Shown here piece after piece: positions 15,306 to 24,035 of a stretch of DNA of 64,000 nt; within the stretch, counting starts at the first letter, position 1, and every line of letters starts with the position of its first letter. The translations under genes were made by a program, and so were the position numbers. The stretch is from Georgenia faecalis (GTDB lineage Bacteria > Actinomycetota > Actinomycetes > Actinomycetales > Actinomycetaceae): assembly GCF_003710105.1 (NCBI RefSeq), contig NZ_CP033325.1, forward strand, positions 1,612,001-1,676,000, read 5' to 3'. The notes beneath the pieces were generated by a model. It saw nothing but the letters and a program-made list of their open reading frames with translations. It was not told the origin of the DNA and searched no databases.

Positions 15306-17732
15306 GTGCAGCTTGGACTACGACGGCGCGCACGCGCCCGGGGGGTGGCGATCCTGGCGACGGGCGCCCTCCTGTCGGCGGCGTTCGCCGTGGCGACCAC
15401 GCCCGTCTACGCGGCGGACGAGGAGCTCATCGTCAACGGCGGTTTCGAGAACGGACTGACGGGCTGGTTCATCAACAACGGCAACGCGACCGACGCCGGC
15501 GCGCTCGCCCTCACCGATGACGCCTTCAGCGGGCAGGCGGCCGTGGAGGTCACGGGGAGGCAGACCACGGGTTCCGGCCCCATGCAGGACCTCAGCGGGA
15601 AGCTCCAGGCGGGGTCGACCTACACGGTCTCCGCCCGCGTGAGGTACGACAACCCGGCCAGCCCGGCGACCAAGCAGTTCTTCGTGACGATGCACTACGG
15701 CGGGGGCACCTACACCAACCTCGCCAGCGTGACGCCCGCCCGAGGGGAGTGGGGCCACCTCAGCGCCACCTTCACCATCCCCGCCACCCAGGCCGTGACG
15801 ACCGCGCGGATCTTCGTCGAGACGCCGTGGACGGCCAGCCCCGGCACCGCGCCCGACGTGCACCTCATGGACTTCACGGTCGACGACGTCTCCCTCGTCG
15901 GTGCGCCACCCCCGCCGCCGGCCTCGCGGACCGTGGAGGTGACGGGGAAGCTCCCCGGCCAGCACAACCCGCTCATCGGTCACAAGTTCGGCGCGGACGG
16001 GTTCGGCATGGTCCACGACGGGCGCGTGTACATGTACATGACGAACGACACCCAGGGGTACGCCCCCAACCCGGTGACCGGCATCTCGCCGCAGATCAAC
16101 TACGGGGACATCAACCAGATCACGCTGATCTCCTCGACCGACCTCGTCAACTGGGTCGACCACGGCGAGATCCAGGTCGCCGGTCCCAACGGGGTGGCGC
16201 CCTACACCAACAACTCCTGGGCGCCCGGTGCGGTGACGACGACGGTCGACGGCGAGGAGAAGACGTTCCTCTACTACGCCAACGGTGGCGGCTCGAGCAA
16301 CGTCATCGTCGGTGACAGCCCGCTCGGCCCGTGGTCGAACGAGCGGACCAGCACGCTCATCAACGGCGCCACCCCCGGCGCCGCCGACGTCGCGTGGAAG
16401 TTCGACCCGGCCCCCTTCGTGGACGACGACGGCGAGGAGTACCTCTTCTTCGGCGGCGGCCCGGCATCGACGGCCATGCCCCCGGAGGAGCGCTTCAACA
16501 ACCCCAAGAACATCCGAGGGATCCGCCTCACCGACACCATGGTCGAGACGGAGGGGACGGCGTTCGTCGTCGACGCCCCGGTCGCGTTCGAGGCCGCGCA
16601 CGTGTTCAAGCGGGGGGACCTGTACTACCTCTCCTACTCCTCGCACTTCGGCGGCCCGGACTTCGGTGGCAACCAGCCGCGCGTCCCGGGCTACCCCGGC
16701 GGGGGCCAGATCGGCTACATGATCTCCGACGACCCGACCGTGTGGGACAAGTCCACCTACGCCGGTGTGCTCTTCCCGAACCAGGCCGACTTCTTCGGGG
16801 CGGGCACCGGTGGCAACAACCACCAGTCCGTCTTCGAGTACGAGGGCAAGCACTACTTCACCTACCACGCGCCCACCCTCAACAAGCGCATCAACGGCAC
16901 CACCACCCAGGGCTACCGCAGCCCCCACATCGAGGAGCTGACCTTCAACGAGGACGGCACCGCCCGGCAGGTGGTGGGGACCTACGCGGGCGTCGAGCAG
17001 GTCCGTGACTTCGACCCGTACCGGGTCTTCGAGGCGGAGACGCTCGGGTGGAGCCGGGGCATCACCACGGCGCGGACCGACGGCCCGTCCGCAGAGTTCG
17101 GCGCCTCGGCGCCGAACCTCGTCGTCACGGACGTCGACGACGGTGACTGGACGGCCCTGTCCTCCGCGGCGCTCGGTGAGGCGGGGGCCGAGTCGGTCAC
17201 CGTCCGGGTCCGGCCCCTGCAGGAGGACGCGCAGATCCAGGTGCGGTCCGGGAGCGAGACCGGTCCGGTGCTCGGGACCGTCGACGTCGACGTCGACGGC
17301 GCGGTGGGGGAGTGGACCGAGGTGACCGGGCAGCTGACCGGCGCCACGGGCACGCACGACCTCTTCTTCACCTACACCGGCGGGGACGGCGACCTCCTCG
17401 AGCTCGACACGTGGCAGTTCGACGAGGCCACCGGTGAGCCGTCGCTCGACGTCTCGGTGACCGCGGAGACGCGGTGCGTGGCCGGCCGGGCGGTGGTGGC
17501 GGTGCGGGTGGCCAACGACGCGGCGGTGCCGGTGACCGTCGCGGTCGACTCCGCCTATGGGTCGCGGACGTTCCCGTCGGTGGCCCCGGGCCGAGCGGTC
17601 TCGCAGGCCTTCAGCGCCCGGGTAAGGGACCTGCCCGCGGGTGAGGTCGACGCCGTGGCCTCGGCCACCGTCGACGGCGCGCCGGTCTCGGTGCCTCTCA
17701 CGGCGTCGTACGCCGCGCGCTCCTGCGGCTGA
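15306..17732 (+). CDS. secreted GH43 arabinoxylan arabinofuranohydrolase-like enzyme
   Basis: The 808-residue precursor has a signal peptide to about residue 37. A CBM4_9/22-like domain (about 40-200) is nearly the same as the one in the upstream enzyme. The GH43 catalytic domain (about 205-580) has HNPLIGHKFGADGFGMVHDG, WKFDPAPFVDDDGEEY and FEAAHVFKRGDLYYL, which supply the Asp, Asp and Glu triad positions. A CBM6-like domain (about 580-705) and the shared C-terminal module end it. GTG at 15306 follows AAGGAGAAGATC, a strong site. Only 161 bp separate it from the upstream GH43 gene, which suggests one operon. Confidence 0.88.
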   Translation: MQLGLRRRARARGVAILATGALLSAAFAVATTPVYAADEELIVNGGFENGLTGWFINNGNATDAGALALTDDAFSGQAAVEVTGRQTTGSGPMQDLSGKLQAGSTYTVSARVRYDNPASPATKQFFVTMHYGGGTYTNLASVTPARGEWGHLSATFTIPATQAVTTARIFVETPWTASPGTAPDVHLMDFTVDDVSLVGAPPPPPASRTVEVTGKLPGQHNPLIGHKFGADGFGMVHDGRVYMYMTNDTQGYAPNPVTGISPQINYGDINQITLISSTDLVNWVDHGEIQVAGPNGVAPYTNNSWAPGAVTTTVDGEEKTFLYYANGGGSSNVIVGDSPLGPWSNERTSTLINGATPGAADVAWKFDPAPFVDDDGEEYLFFGGGPASTAMPPEERFNNPKNIRGIRLTDTMVETEGTAFVVDAPVAFEAAHVFKRGDLYYLSYSSHFGGPDFGGNQPRVPGYPGGGQIGYMISDDPTVWDKSTYAGVLFPNQADFFGAGTGGNNHQSVFEYEGKHYFTYHAPTLNKRINGTTTQGYRSPHIEELTFNEDGTARQVVGTYAGVEQVRDFDPYRVFEAETLGWSRGITTARTDGPSAEFGASAPNLVVTDVDDGDWTALSSAALGEAGAESVTVRVRPLQEDAQIQVRSGSETGPVLGTVDVDVDGAVGEWTEVTGQLTGATGTHDLFFTYTGGDGDLLELDTWQFDEATGEPSLDVSVTAETRCVAGRAVVAVRVANDAAVPVTVAVDSAYGSRTFPSVAPGRAVSQAFSARVRDLPAGEVDAVASATVDGAPVSVPLTASYAARSCG

Positions 17733-17740
17733 GGTGAGAG

Positions 17741-17770
17741 TGGCCCGGTCCTCCGCGGAGGACCGGGCCA
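17741..17770. terminator. terminator after the GH43 operon
   Basis: A 30-base perfect palindrome, arms TGGCCCGGTCCTCC around a central GC, starts 8 bp after the GH43 stop. It also lies just beyond the stop of the convergent MerR gene (17791), so it can serve both. Confidence 0.75.
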
Positions 17771-17790
17771 CCGCGCGCCCGGCCGGGTGA

Positions 17791-18543
17791 TCAGGTCTCC
17801 CCGACGTCCTCCAGTCGTTCCTCGAGCAGCGCGAGCGCGCGTTGCTGCGCCGGGTTCAGCAGGTCGGCGGTGTACTCGGTGAGCGCCTGGGCCGCTCCGC
17901 CGAGGTCGATCGGCGGCTCCGTCGCGAACTGCTGGACCACCGGTCCGACCAGGGCGGCGAACGCCTCGACGAGCTCGAGGATGTCCGCATCCGTGCTCTG
18001 TGCGTCGAGTCGGCCGAAGCGCTCGGTGAGGACGGTCGCGTCCTGGATCAGCGCGGGGTCGTCGAGCCGCTCGTAGAAGCGTGCGAGCTGGGACACGCCC
18101 TCGGGCCCGGCGAGGTGGGCCAGCAGCACGGACTGGTCGCGATCCATCCGTGCCACGTCGGGGGAGAGGCCGGCGGACCACGCGGCGAGGAACGGGGCCA
18201 GCTCGGGCGGCAGGTCCGGGGCTGCGCGGTGGTCGCGGAGGCGGGCGACCACCTCGCGCTGGGCGCTCAGGCGCCGGATCTGCCCGGCGAGCTCGCGGTC
18301 GAGGGCGTCGAGCAGCCCGTCGGTGTCGGCGCCGGTGTCGTCAAGGAGCGCGGGCATCTGCTCGAGGGCGAGGCCGAGCGCCGCCAGCCGCTTGATGCGC
18401 AGGACGCGGATGAGGTCGTGGACGTCGTAGCGGCGGTAGCCGTTGAGATCGCGTCCCGGCTCGGCGAGGACGCCCACCTGGTGGTAGTGGCGCAGGGCCC
18501 GGACCGTGACGCCGGCGAGCCGCGCGAGCTCCCCGCTACGCAC
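17791..18543 (-). CDS. MerR-family transcriptional regulator
   Basis: The 250-residue protein has an N-terminal MerR winged helix (RSGELARLAGVTVRALRHYHQVG; NGYRRYDVHDLIRVLRIKRLAALGL) and a coiled coil at about 75-110. A C-terminal region of about 130 residues resembles TipAS-like or multidrug-sensor domains, but I cannot name the ligand. GTG at 18543 opens exactly at the HTH and overlaps the MFS gene by 8 bp, so the regulator is translated from the same transcript as the transporter it probably controls. Confidence 0.87.
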   Translation of the reverse strand: MRSGELARLAGVTVRALRHYHQVGVLAEPGRDLNGYRRYDVHDLIRVLRIKRLAALGLALEQMPALLDDTGADTDGLLDALDRELAGQIRRLSAQREVVARLRDHRAAPDLPPELAPFLAAWSAGLSPDVARMDRDQSVLLAHLAGPEGVSQLARFYERLDDPALIQDATVLTERFGRLDAQSTDADILELVEAFAALVGPVVQQFATEPPIDLGGAAQALTEYTADLLNPAQQRALALLEERLEDVGET

Positions 18544-19795
18544 CGCTGACCACCGCCGTCTCCTCGTCCGTCCCGCGCTCCGACGCGGGCTCCAGGTTAC
18601 GCAGCGCGCGGGCGAACACCCCGACTCCCAGGCCCACGAGCCAGGCCCCGGCGAGCACGGCGGCCGCGACGTCGAGGCTGACGTACTCCGTCAGGGCGGC
18701 CGCGGCCACGATCCCGACGGGTGCGGCGGCCGTGAGCATCGCGTTCTGCGTCCCCATGATCCGGCCGCGCATCTGCTCGGGGATCCGCTCGACCATGAGC
18801 ACCCCGAGCAGGGCGCCGAACAGCCCGCTCGACAGCCCCAGCACGAATGCGCCCGCGAGGAGCAGCCCACCGCTCGGCAGGGCGGCGAGCGCGGCGAAGC
18901 CGACCGTGGTGCCGAGCATCGTCGCGAGGAACCACGTCCGGCGGCGCCCCCGCGAGCCGACGACGACGTAGATCGCGCCGCCCACGAGCATCCCGCCGGC
19001 CAGTGCGCTGAGGACGAAGCCGAGCAGGCCCGGCCGCCCGACGAGCGTGACGTGCACCGGCAGGACGAGCCCCTGGTAGCCGGCCAGCGCGACCACCGCG
19101 ACCAGGCTCAGCACCGTCGTGGACACGAGGAACGGGCTACGGAACAGCGCGCGCCAGCCCGCGCGGAGCTGGGCCCACCCGCTGGAGGCACCAGTCGTCG
19201 CCTCGGCCTCCTCGGAGGGTGTGATGGTCCCGACCTCGTGGGGGATGAGCAGCGTGAGCAGGGCGGCGGCCATCGACGTCGCCGCCGTGAGCCACAGGAC
19301 CGTCGACCCGTCGAGCAGCACCATGAGCGTCCCGGCGGCCGCCGGTCCGAGCAGGAGGGCGATTGCGCCCAGCGACTCCCGCATCCCCAGCAGGCGCTCG
19401 GCGGTGATGCCGCCGTGGCGCACCACCGCCGCAAGCAGGGCGTCGCGGGCGGTCAGGCCGGGCACGTCGCCGAGCGACCCGATGATCCCGAAGAGGATGA
19501 ACCAGCCGAGGCTCAGCCCCGAGACCAGGTCGACGAGCGGGAGCGCCGCGACCGACGCGGCGGACACGGCGTCGGTGACGATGGAGGACGTGCGCCGGTT
19601 GATCCGGTCGATCACCACCCCCATGACGAGGCCGGCGACGACGGCGGGCACCGCGGTCGCCGCGGCGACCCATCCGGCGCCCATCGCGCTGCCGGTGACA
19701 CCGAGCACGATGAGGGGCAGAGCGATGCCCGCGATCGAGTTGCCCAGCATGGACAGGAGGTAGGACGAGAGGTAGGCGACCGGAATGAGCGTCAT
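18536..19795 (-). CDS. MFS transporter (enterobactin-exporter/multidrug-like)
   Basis: The 419-residue protein has about 12 hydrophobic helices with a charged loop near the middle (around residue 200, HEVGTITPSEEAEA). The loop between helices 2 and 3 reads GVVIDRINRRT, the MFS motif A position. It is most likely a proton-driven exporter of the MFS_3 (EntS-like) class. ATG at 19795 was chosen because the first membrane segment begins directly after it. The MerR gene follows with an 8-bp overlap, so drug- or metabolite-induced efflux is likely. Confidence 0.85.
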   Translation of the reverse strand: MTLIPVAYLSSYLLSMLGNSIAGIALPLIVLGVTGSAMGAGWVAAATAVPAVVAGLVMGVVIDRINRRTSSIVTDAVSAASVAALPLVDLVSGLSLGWFILFGIIGSLGDVPGLTARDALLAAVVRHGGITAERLLGMRESLGAIALLLGPAAAGTLMVLLDGSTVLWLTAATSMAAALLTLLIPHEVGTITPSEEAEATTGASSGWAQLRAGWRALFRSPFLVSTTVLSLVAVVALAGYQGLVLPVHVTLVGRPGLLGFVLSALAGGMLVGGAIYVVVGSRGRRRTWFLATMLGTTVGFAALAALPSGGLLLAGAFVLGLSSGLFGALLGVLMVERIPEQMRGRIMGTQNAMLTAAAPVGIVAAAALTEYVSLDVAAAVLAGAWLVGLGVGVFARALRNLEPASERGTDEETAVVSGA

Positions 19796-19807
19796 GGTCC
19801 CAGTGAG

Positions 19808-19830
19808 GACCGTGACGTAGGGGCGGGGTC
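19808..19830 (-). promoter_or_regulatory. possible MerR-controlled promoter of the MFS-MerR operon
   Basis: Read on the minus strand, TTGACC (a -35) is followed by an imperfect dyad GACC...GGTC around the centre CTACGTCAC, as in TipA/MerR-type promoters. It lies 13-35 bp upstream of the MFS start. The -10 box is not clear. Confidence 0.3.
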
Positions 19831-19880
19831 AACTGTAGGTTCGGTGATCCGATCGCCCGGCGGCCGTGAGGGAGTATCCG

Positions 19881-20615
19881 ATGAGGCTCGGCCCGCACCT
19901 GCACCGGATCGGCAACGACGTGGTGGCGGCGTACCTCGTCGAGACCGACGACGGCGTCACCGTCATCGACGCCGGCCTGCCGGGGCACTGGCGCGACCTG
20001 CTCGCCGAGCTCGCCGCCATGGGCCGAGCGGTCGAGGACGTGCGGGGCGTCGTCCTCACCCACGGCGACAGCGACCACATCGGCTTCGCCGAGCGGCTGC
20101 GCCGCGACCACGGGGTGCCGGTCTTCGTCCACGCCGACGACGCCGAGCGCGCCCGGAGCGGAGACAAGCCGAAGGCACCGACGGGACCGATGCGCTTGGG
20201 TCCCGCGGGCGGCTTCCTCTCCTACGCGCTGCGCAAGCAGGGCTGGCGGACGAGGTACCTCTCCAAGGTCGTCGAGGTGGCCGACGGCGACGTCCTTGCC
20301 CTCCCCGGCTCGCCGAGGGTCATCGCCATGCCGGGACACTCGCCGGGCAGCATCGCCGTGCACGTGCCGGTCGCGGACGCCGTCTTCGTCGGTGACGCCC
20401 TCACCACGCGGCACGTGCTCACCGGCCGCCCCGGCCTCCAACCGGCTCCGTTCACCGACGACCCGGCGCGCGCCCTCGAGTCCCTCGCGCGGCTCGCCGG
20501 CCTGGATGCGGCCTGGGTGCTGCCGGGCCACGGCACGCCGTGGCGCGGTGACCTCGGGACCGTCGAGGAGCGGGTGCGGCGCGCCGCGGACGGCGCGCGA
20601 GGTCCGAGGTCCTAG
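19881..20615 (+). CDS. metallo-beta-lactamase-fold hydrolase
   Basis: The 244-residue protein has the MBL metal-binding series: VVLTHGDSDHIG (HxDxDH variant of HxHxDH), AMPGHSPGS, VFVGDAL and LPGHGTPW. Glyoxalase II-like and lactonase-like members of this superfamily hydrolyse thioesters, lactones or phosphodiesters; which one applies cannot be told. ATG at 19881 lies six bases after GGAG; a GTG five codons earlier (19866) overlaps that site and is less likely. It is divergent from the MFS-MerR operon across 85 bp. Confidence 0.85.
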   Translation: MRLGPHLHRIGNDVVAAYLVETDDGVTVIDAGLPGHWRDLLAELAAMGRAVEDVRGVVLTHGDSDHIGFAERLRRDHGVPVFVHADDAERARSGDKPKAPTGPMRLGPAGGFLSYALRKQGWRTRYLSKVVEVADGDVLALPGSPRVIAMPGHSPGSIAVHVPVADAVFVGDALTTRHVLTGRPGLQPAPFTDDPARALESLARLAGLDAAWVLPGHGTPWRGDLGTVEERVRRAADGARGPRS

Positions 20616-20622
20616 TCGCGTC

Positions 20623-20656
20623 GAGGCCCGAGGCCCGAGGCCCGAGGCCCGAGGCC
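20623..20656. repeat. 7-bp tandem repeat (GAGGCCC)
   Basis: Nearly five exact copies of GAGGCCC lie 7 bp after the stop of the MBL-fold gene. Such a simple repeat can change length by slippage. It is outside any coding sequence. Confidence 0.85.
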
Positions 20657-20688
20657 GTGGGCCGCGCGCGCGGAGCAACGACACCGCC

Positions 20689-20717
20689 GGCCGCAGCCCC
20701 CGTGGGGAGCTGCGGCC
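20689..20717. terminator. terminator between convergent MBL-fold and amidase genes
   Basis: GGCCGCAGC (20689-20697) pairs with GCTGCGGCC (20709-20717), and CCCC/GGGG extends the stem. The arms are almost the same as those of the hairpin at 4134-4168, which also follows a wall-anchored hydrolase gene. Confidence 0.6.
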
Positions 20718-20778
20718 GCCGGCGGTCATCGAGCGGGGACCGTCGGCGGCGGAGGGCATCCGCCGCCGACGCGTCAGC

Positions 20779-23700
20779 TCACCCGGCGCGGTGCCCGCGC
20801 CGGACAGCGCGCATGACGCCGCCGGCGAGCAGCAGGGCAAGGGCAGCCGCCAGGCCGGCGGCGATCCCGTTCACGCCGGTGCTCGGGAGGTCACCGCCAC
20901 CCGCGGGCGTGCCCGGGCGGACCGACGGCGCCGCGGGGGAGCCATCGGTCGGCGAACCCCCGCCGGGCGCGCCACCGGTCGGTTCCTCCACCGTCGGCTC
21001 CGCACTGGGCTCCCCGACGGGCGGGGTGGTGGGCTCGCCTGTGGGCTCCTCGGTCGGCGCTTCCGTGGGGGGCTCCTCCGTGGGCTCCTCCGTCGGGGGC
21101 TCGGTGGGCTCGCCCGTGGGCTCCTCGGTCGGCTCCTCGCTCGGGGGCTCCGTCGGTTCCTCCGTCGGCACCTCGGCGACGGTGAGCATCGCCGTCGCCT
21201 CGGAGCCCTCGGTCGCGGCGTCCCCGACGTAGGTGATCGTGACCTCGTACTGGCCCACGGGCAGGGCGGTGGGCAGGTCGAACGTCACGCCGTCGGGGCC
21301 CGCGACGCCGGTGAAGGTCCGTCCGGCGACCTCGAGCACCACCGGACCGGCGGGCACAGCCGAACCCAGTGCGACGACCCGGACCCGCGCCTGCGCGGGT
21401 CGGCCCACCACGGCCGGGTCCGGCAGCGTGAGGTCGACCCGGGTGGCCACGTCGCCGGCGTCGGCCGGGAGGGCGGGCGCGAAGGCGGTGGTGACCCGCC
21501 CGGTGACCTCCTGCTCGAGCGCGTACCCCATGGCGAGCACGTCGGCGTCCGTCCAGGCACGCCCGAGGAGCTGCAGGCTCATCGACTCGCCCAGTGGGCT
21601 GGCGCCCACGGGGACGACGACGGTCGGCAGGCCGGCCGTGGAGGTGAGCACGCCGGTGGCGCGGTCGGAGGTGTGCGTGGCCGAGGAGACGTCGTTGTTG
21701 CCCACCGCGGAGATGAACCCCGGGTAGACGACGGCGTCGACGCCGGCCTCGTCCATCCACGCCGCGACGTGCGCCTTGTACCGGTCGCGCCAGTCGAGGT
21801 AGGCCTCCACCTCGGCGTCGGTCATCGGCTCGGTGTCCCGGTCCCGCGCGTTGTAGGGCAGGACGAGGTCGGAGGAGAGCAGCGCGTCGCCGTCGGCGTA
21901 GGGGAAGGCCACCTGGTCGGCGATGTACCGCTCCCAGCCCTCGGCGCCGCGGTCCCCGCCTGGTGCCCGCTCGAACCCGGCGGGTGCCGGGACCTCGACC
22001 ACCGTGGCGCCGGCCTCGGCGGCGAGCCGCTCGAGCGCGGCGCGGGCGGCCGGGCCGGTGGGGTCACCGGCGACGGCCGTGGAGACGAACGAGGTGGGGA
22101 TGATGCCGAGGACCTTGCCCTCGAGCGCCGTCGCGTCCAGGCCGTCGGTGAACGACTCCGGGCGCAACGTGTTGTCGACCCGCGCGGTGAGGAGGTCGGC
22201 GGGGTTGTTGCCGGTGGTGCGGGTCGCGGTGGCGTCGAGGAGGGCGGCGAGGTCGGTGACGGTCTTCGCCATCGGCCCCGCGTAGTCCTGCGCCCAGGTG
22301 AGCGGCATGACGCCCTGCGCGGAGGACAGCCCGTCGGTGCCGCGGAAGGTGGCGAGCCCGGCCGACGTCGCCGGCGCGTACAGGGACACGCCGGTCTGGG
22401 AGCCCATGGCGCCGGCGGCCAGGTCGGCGGCCACCGCCGTCCCCGACCCGCCGGAGGAGCCGTGCGAGCTCTTCGACGGGTACAGGGCGTTCCACGTCTG
22501 CATGAAGCCCGACTCGGAGTAGGACCCGGAGTTGGCGAACTCGGAGAGGTTGGTCTTACCGAGGATCACCGCGCCGGCCTCACGGAGCCGGGCGACCTGC
22601 CACGCGTCCGCCGCCGGGCGGTAGCCCTCGAGGGCGAGCGTGCCGCCGGTGGTGGGCATGTCGGCGGTGTCGTAGAGGTCCTTGATGCCCAGCGGGATCC
22701 CCAGGAGGTCCCCGTCGGCGCCCGCGGCGCGGGCCGCGTCCGCGGCGGCCGCCTGGGCGAGTGCGTTCTCCGCGACGGTGATGTAGCTGCGGAACCCCAG
22801 CGCCCCGCCGTCGTACGCGGCGATCCGGTCGAGGTAGGCCTGGGTGATCTCCACGCTCGTGGTGAGGCCCGCGCGCAGGTCGGCCTGCAGGTCGGCGATG
22901 GTCGCGCCGGTGACGTCGTAGCCGGCGGTCGTCGTCGCCACCTCGGAGGCGAGGGTGCTGGTGTCCGCCGACGGCACCGCCAGCAGGCCGGCGGCGGCGC
23001 AGGAGGCGTCGTCGAGCAGGTCCCAGTTGACCACGGTGCACTGCGCCGCGACCGGCAGGCCCGCGGCGTCCGGGGCGGCCGCCAGGGCCTGGGTCGCGCC
23101 CGTCAGCGCCTCGAGGGCGCCCACCTGGGCGGCGCCCGCGACGACGAAGCTCAGCAGGGACTGCGTCTGACCGGGCTCGAGGGTGAGCTCGTGGACGAAC
23201 CCGGGGTGGTTCGCCCGGGAACCGGTCGCCTCGTAGGCGTCGGTGAACGGGTCGGCCTGCTGGTCGCCCAGGGCGTCCACGCCCTGCCCGACGACGATCC
23301 CCACCGGCCGGAGGTCGTCCCGGGCGGGGTCCGAGGTCACCCAGGTGTCGCCGGGCTCGAGGACGGTGTCGCCGTCGGCGGTTCCCGTGATCGTGCCCGC
23401 GTTCTCCCCGGTGCCGTAGCCGAGCGAGCCGCCGAAGGACACCCGCACGGTGAGCGGGGCGCTCGTGGTGTTGGTGAGGGTGTCGAAGAACCGGGCGGAC
23501 TCCCCGACCACGTCGAGGGTGCGGGCCACCTGGACGCCGTCGACGAGCACGGAGCGCGTGGAGTCGAACCCCGCGGCGCCGTCGGACGTGACGCCGAAGC
23601 CTCGCAGCATCTGCCCGTTCATCCGGTCGTCGCCGCCCGCCACCTGGAGGAAGAGGTTGCCGAAGCCCTCGAGGCGGGAGGCGGACAGCGACCGGATCGA

Positions 23701-23901
23701 GCCGGTGTCCAGGCCGGGGCGGTAGGCGTCATGGATGGTGAACGTCGCCTCGCCGGCGGTGGTGACGTCCGAGACGGCGGAGGCGGCCGTCCCGGTGAGC
23801 GAGAGGCCGGCGACGGCGAGCGCGGCGGCGCACCCCGCAGCGGTGAGGCGCCCGCGCGGCGCCGTCGGGCGCGCGGGGGAGCGGGGGGTCACGTGCGGCA
23901 T
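20779..23901 (-). CDS. secreted, wall-anchored amidase-signature enzyme
   Basis: The 1,040-residue precursor has a signal peptide (to about 42). An unassigned N-terminal region of about 300 residues follows. The amidase-signature domain (about 320-815) has LGIPLGIKDLYDT (catalytic Lys), HGSSGGSGTAVAAD (cis-Ser) and GSQTGVSLYAPATSAG, where the nucleophile Ser would sit; the usual TGGS is TGVS here. An Ig-like domain (about 820-910), a long Glu/Pro/Thr repeat stalk and LPSTG at about 1005 with a membrane helix end it. It hydrolyses amide bonds outside the cell; the substrate is unknown. ATG follows AAGGA by five bases. Confidence 0.85.
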   Translation of the reverse strand: MPHVTPRSPARPTAPRGRLTAAGCAAALAVAGLSLTGTAASAVSDVTTAGEATFTIHDAYRPGLDTGSIRSLSASRLEGFGNLFLQVAGGDDRMNGQMLRGFGVTSDGAAGFDSTRSVLVDGVQVARTLDVVGESARFFDTLTNTTSAPLTVRVSFGGSLGYGTGENAGTITGTADGDTVLEPGDTWVTSDPARDDLRPVGIVVGQGVDALGDQQADPFTDAYEATGSRANHPGFVHELTLEPGQTQSLLSFVVAGAAQVGALEALTGATQALAAAPDAAGLPVAAQCTVVNWDLLDDASCAAAGLLAVPSADTSTLASEVATTTAGYDVTGATIADLQADLRAGLTTSVEITQAYLDRIAAYDGGALGFRSYITVAENALAQAAAADAARAAGADGDLLGIPLGIKDLYDTADMPTTGGTLALEGYRPAADAWQVARLREAGAVILGKTNLSEFANSGSYSESGFMQTWNALYPSKSSHGSSGGSGTAVAADLAAGAMGSQTGVSLYAPATSAGLATFRGTDGLSSAQGVMPLTWAQDYAGPMAKTVTDLAALLDATATRTTGNNPADLLTARVDNTLRPESFTDGLDATALEGKVLGIIPTSFVSTAVAGDPTGPAARAALERLAAEAGATVVEVPAPAGFERAPGGDRGAEGWERYIADQVAFPYADGDALLSSDLVLPYNARDRDTEPMTDAEVEAYLDWRDRYKAHVAAWMDEAGVDAVVYPGFISAVGNNDVSSATHTSDRATGVLTSTAGLPTVVVPVGASPLGESMSLQLLGRAWTDADVLAMGYALEQEVTGRVTTAFAPALPADAGDVATRVDLTLPDPAVVGRPAQARVRVVALGSAVPAGPVVLEVAGRTFTGVAGPDGVTFDLPTALPVGQYEVTITYVGDAATEGSEATAMLTVAEVPTEEPTEPPSEEPTEEPTGEPTEPPTEEPTEEPPTEAPTEEPTGEPTTPPVGEPSAEPTVEEPTGGAPGGGSPTDGSPAAPSVRPGTPAGGGDLPSTGVNGIAAGLAAALALLLAGGVMRAVRRGHRAG

Positions 23902-24035
23902 GGAGGTCCTTCCGGAGGGGGCCCACGCAGTCGGGGGCGCTGCTCATCCGACACCGCCGCCGTTGCGCAGCCGCTACGTCAGCGTTTCCGGGCGGTAACC
24001 TCGCTGCCTCACCGGTCCTGCAGAGAGGTTCCCCC

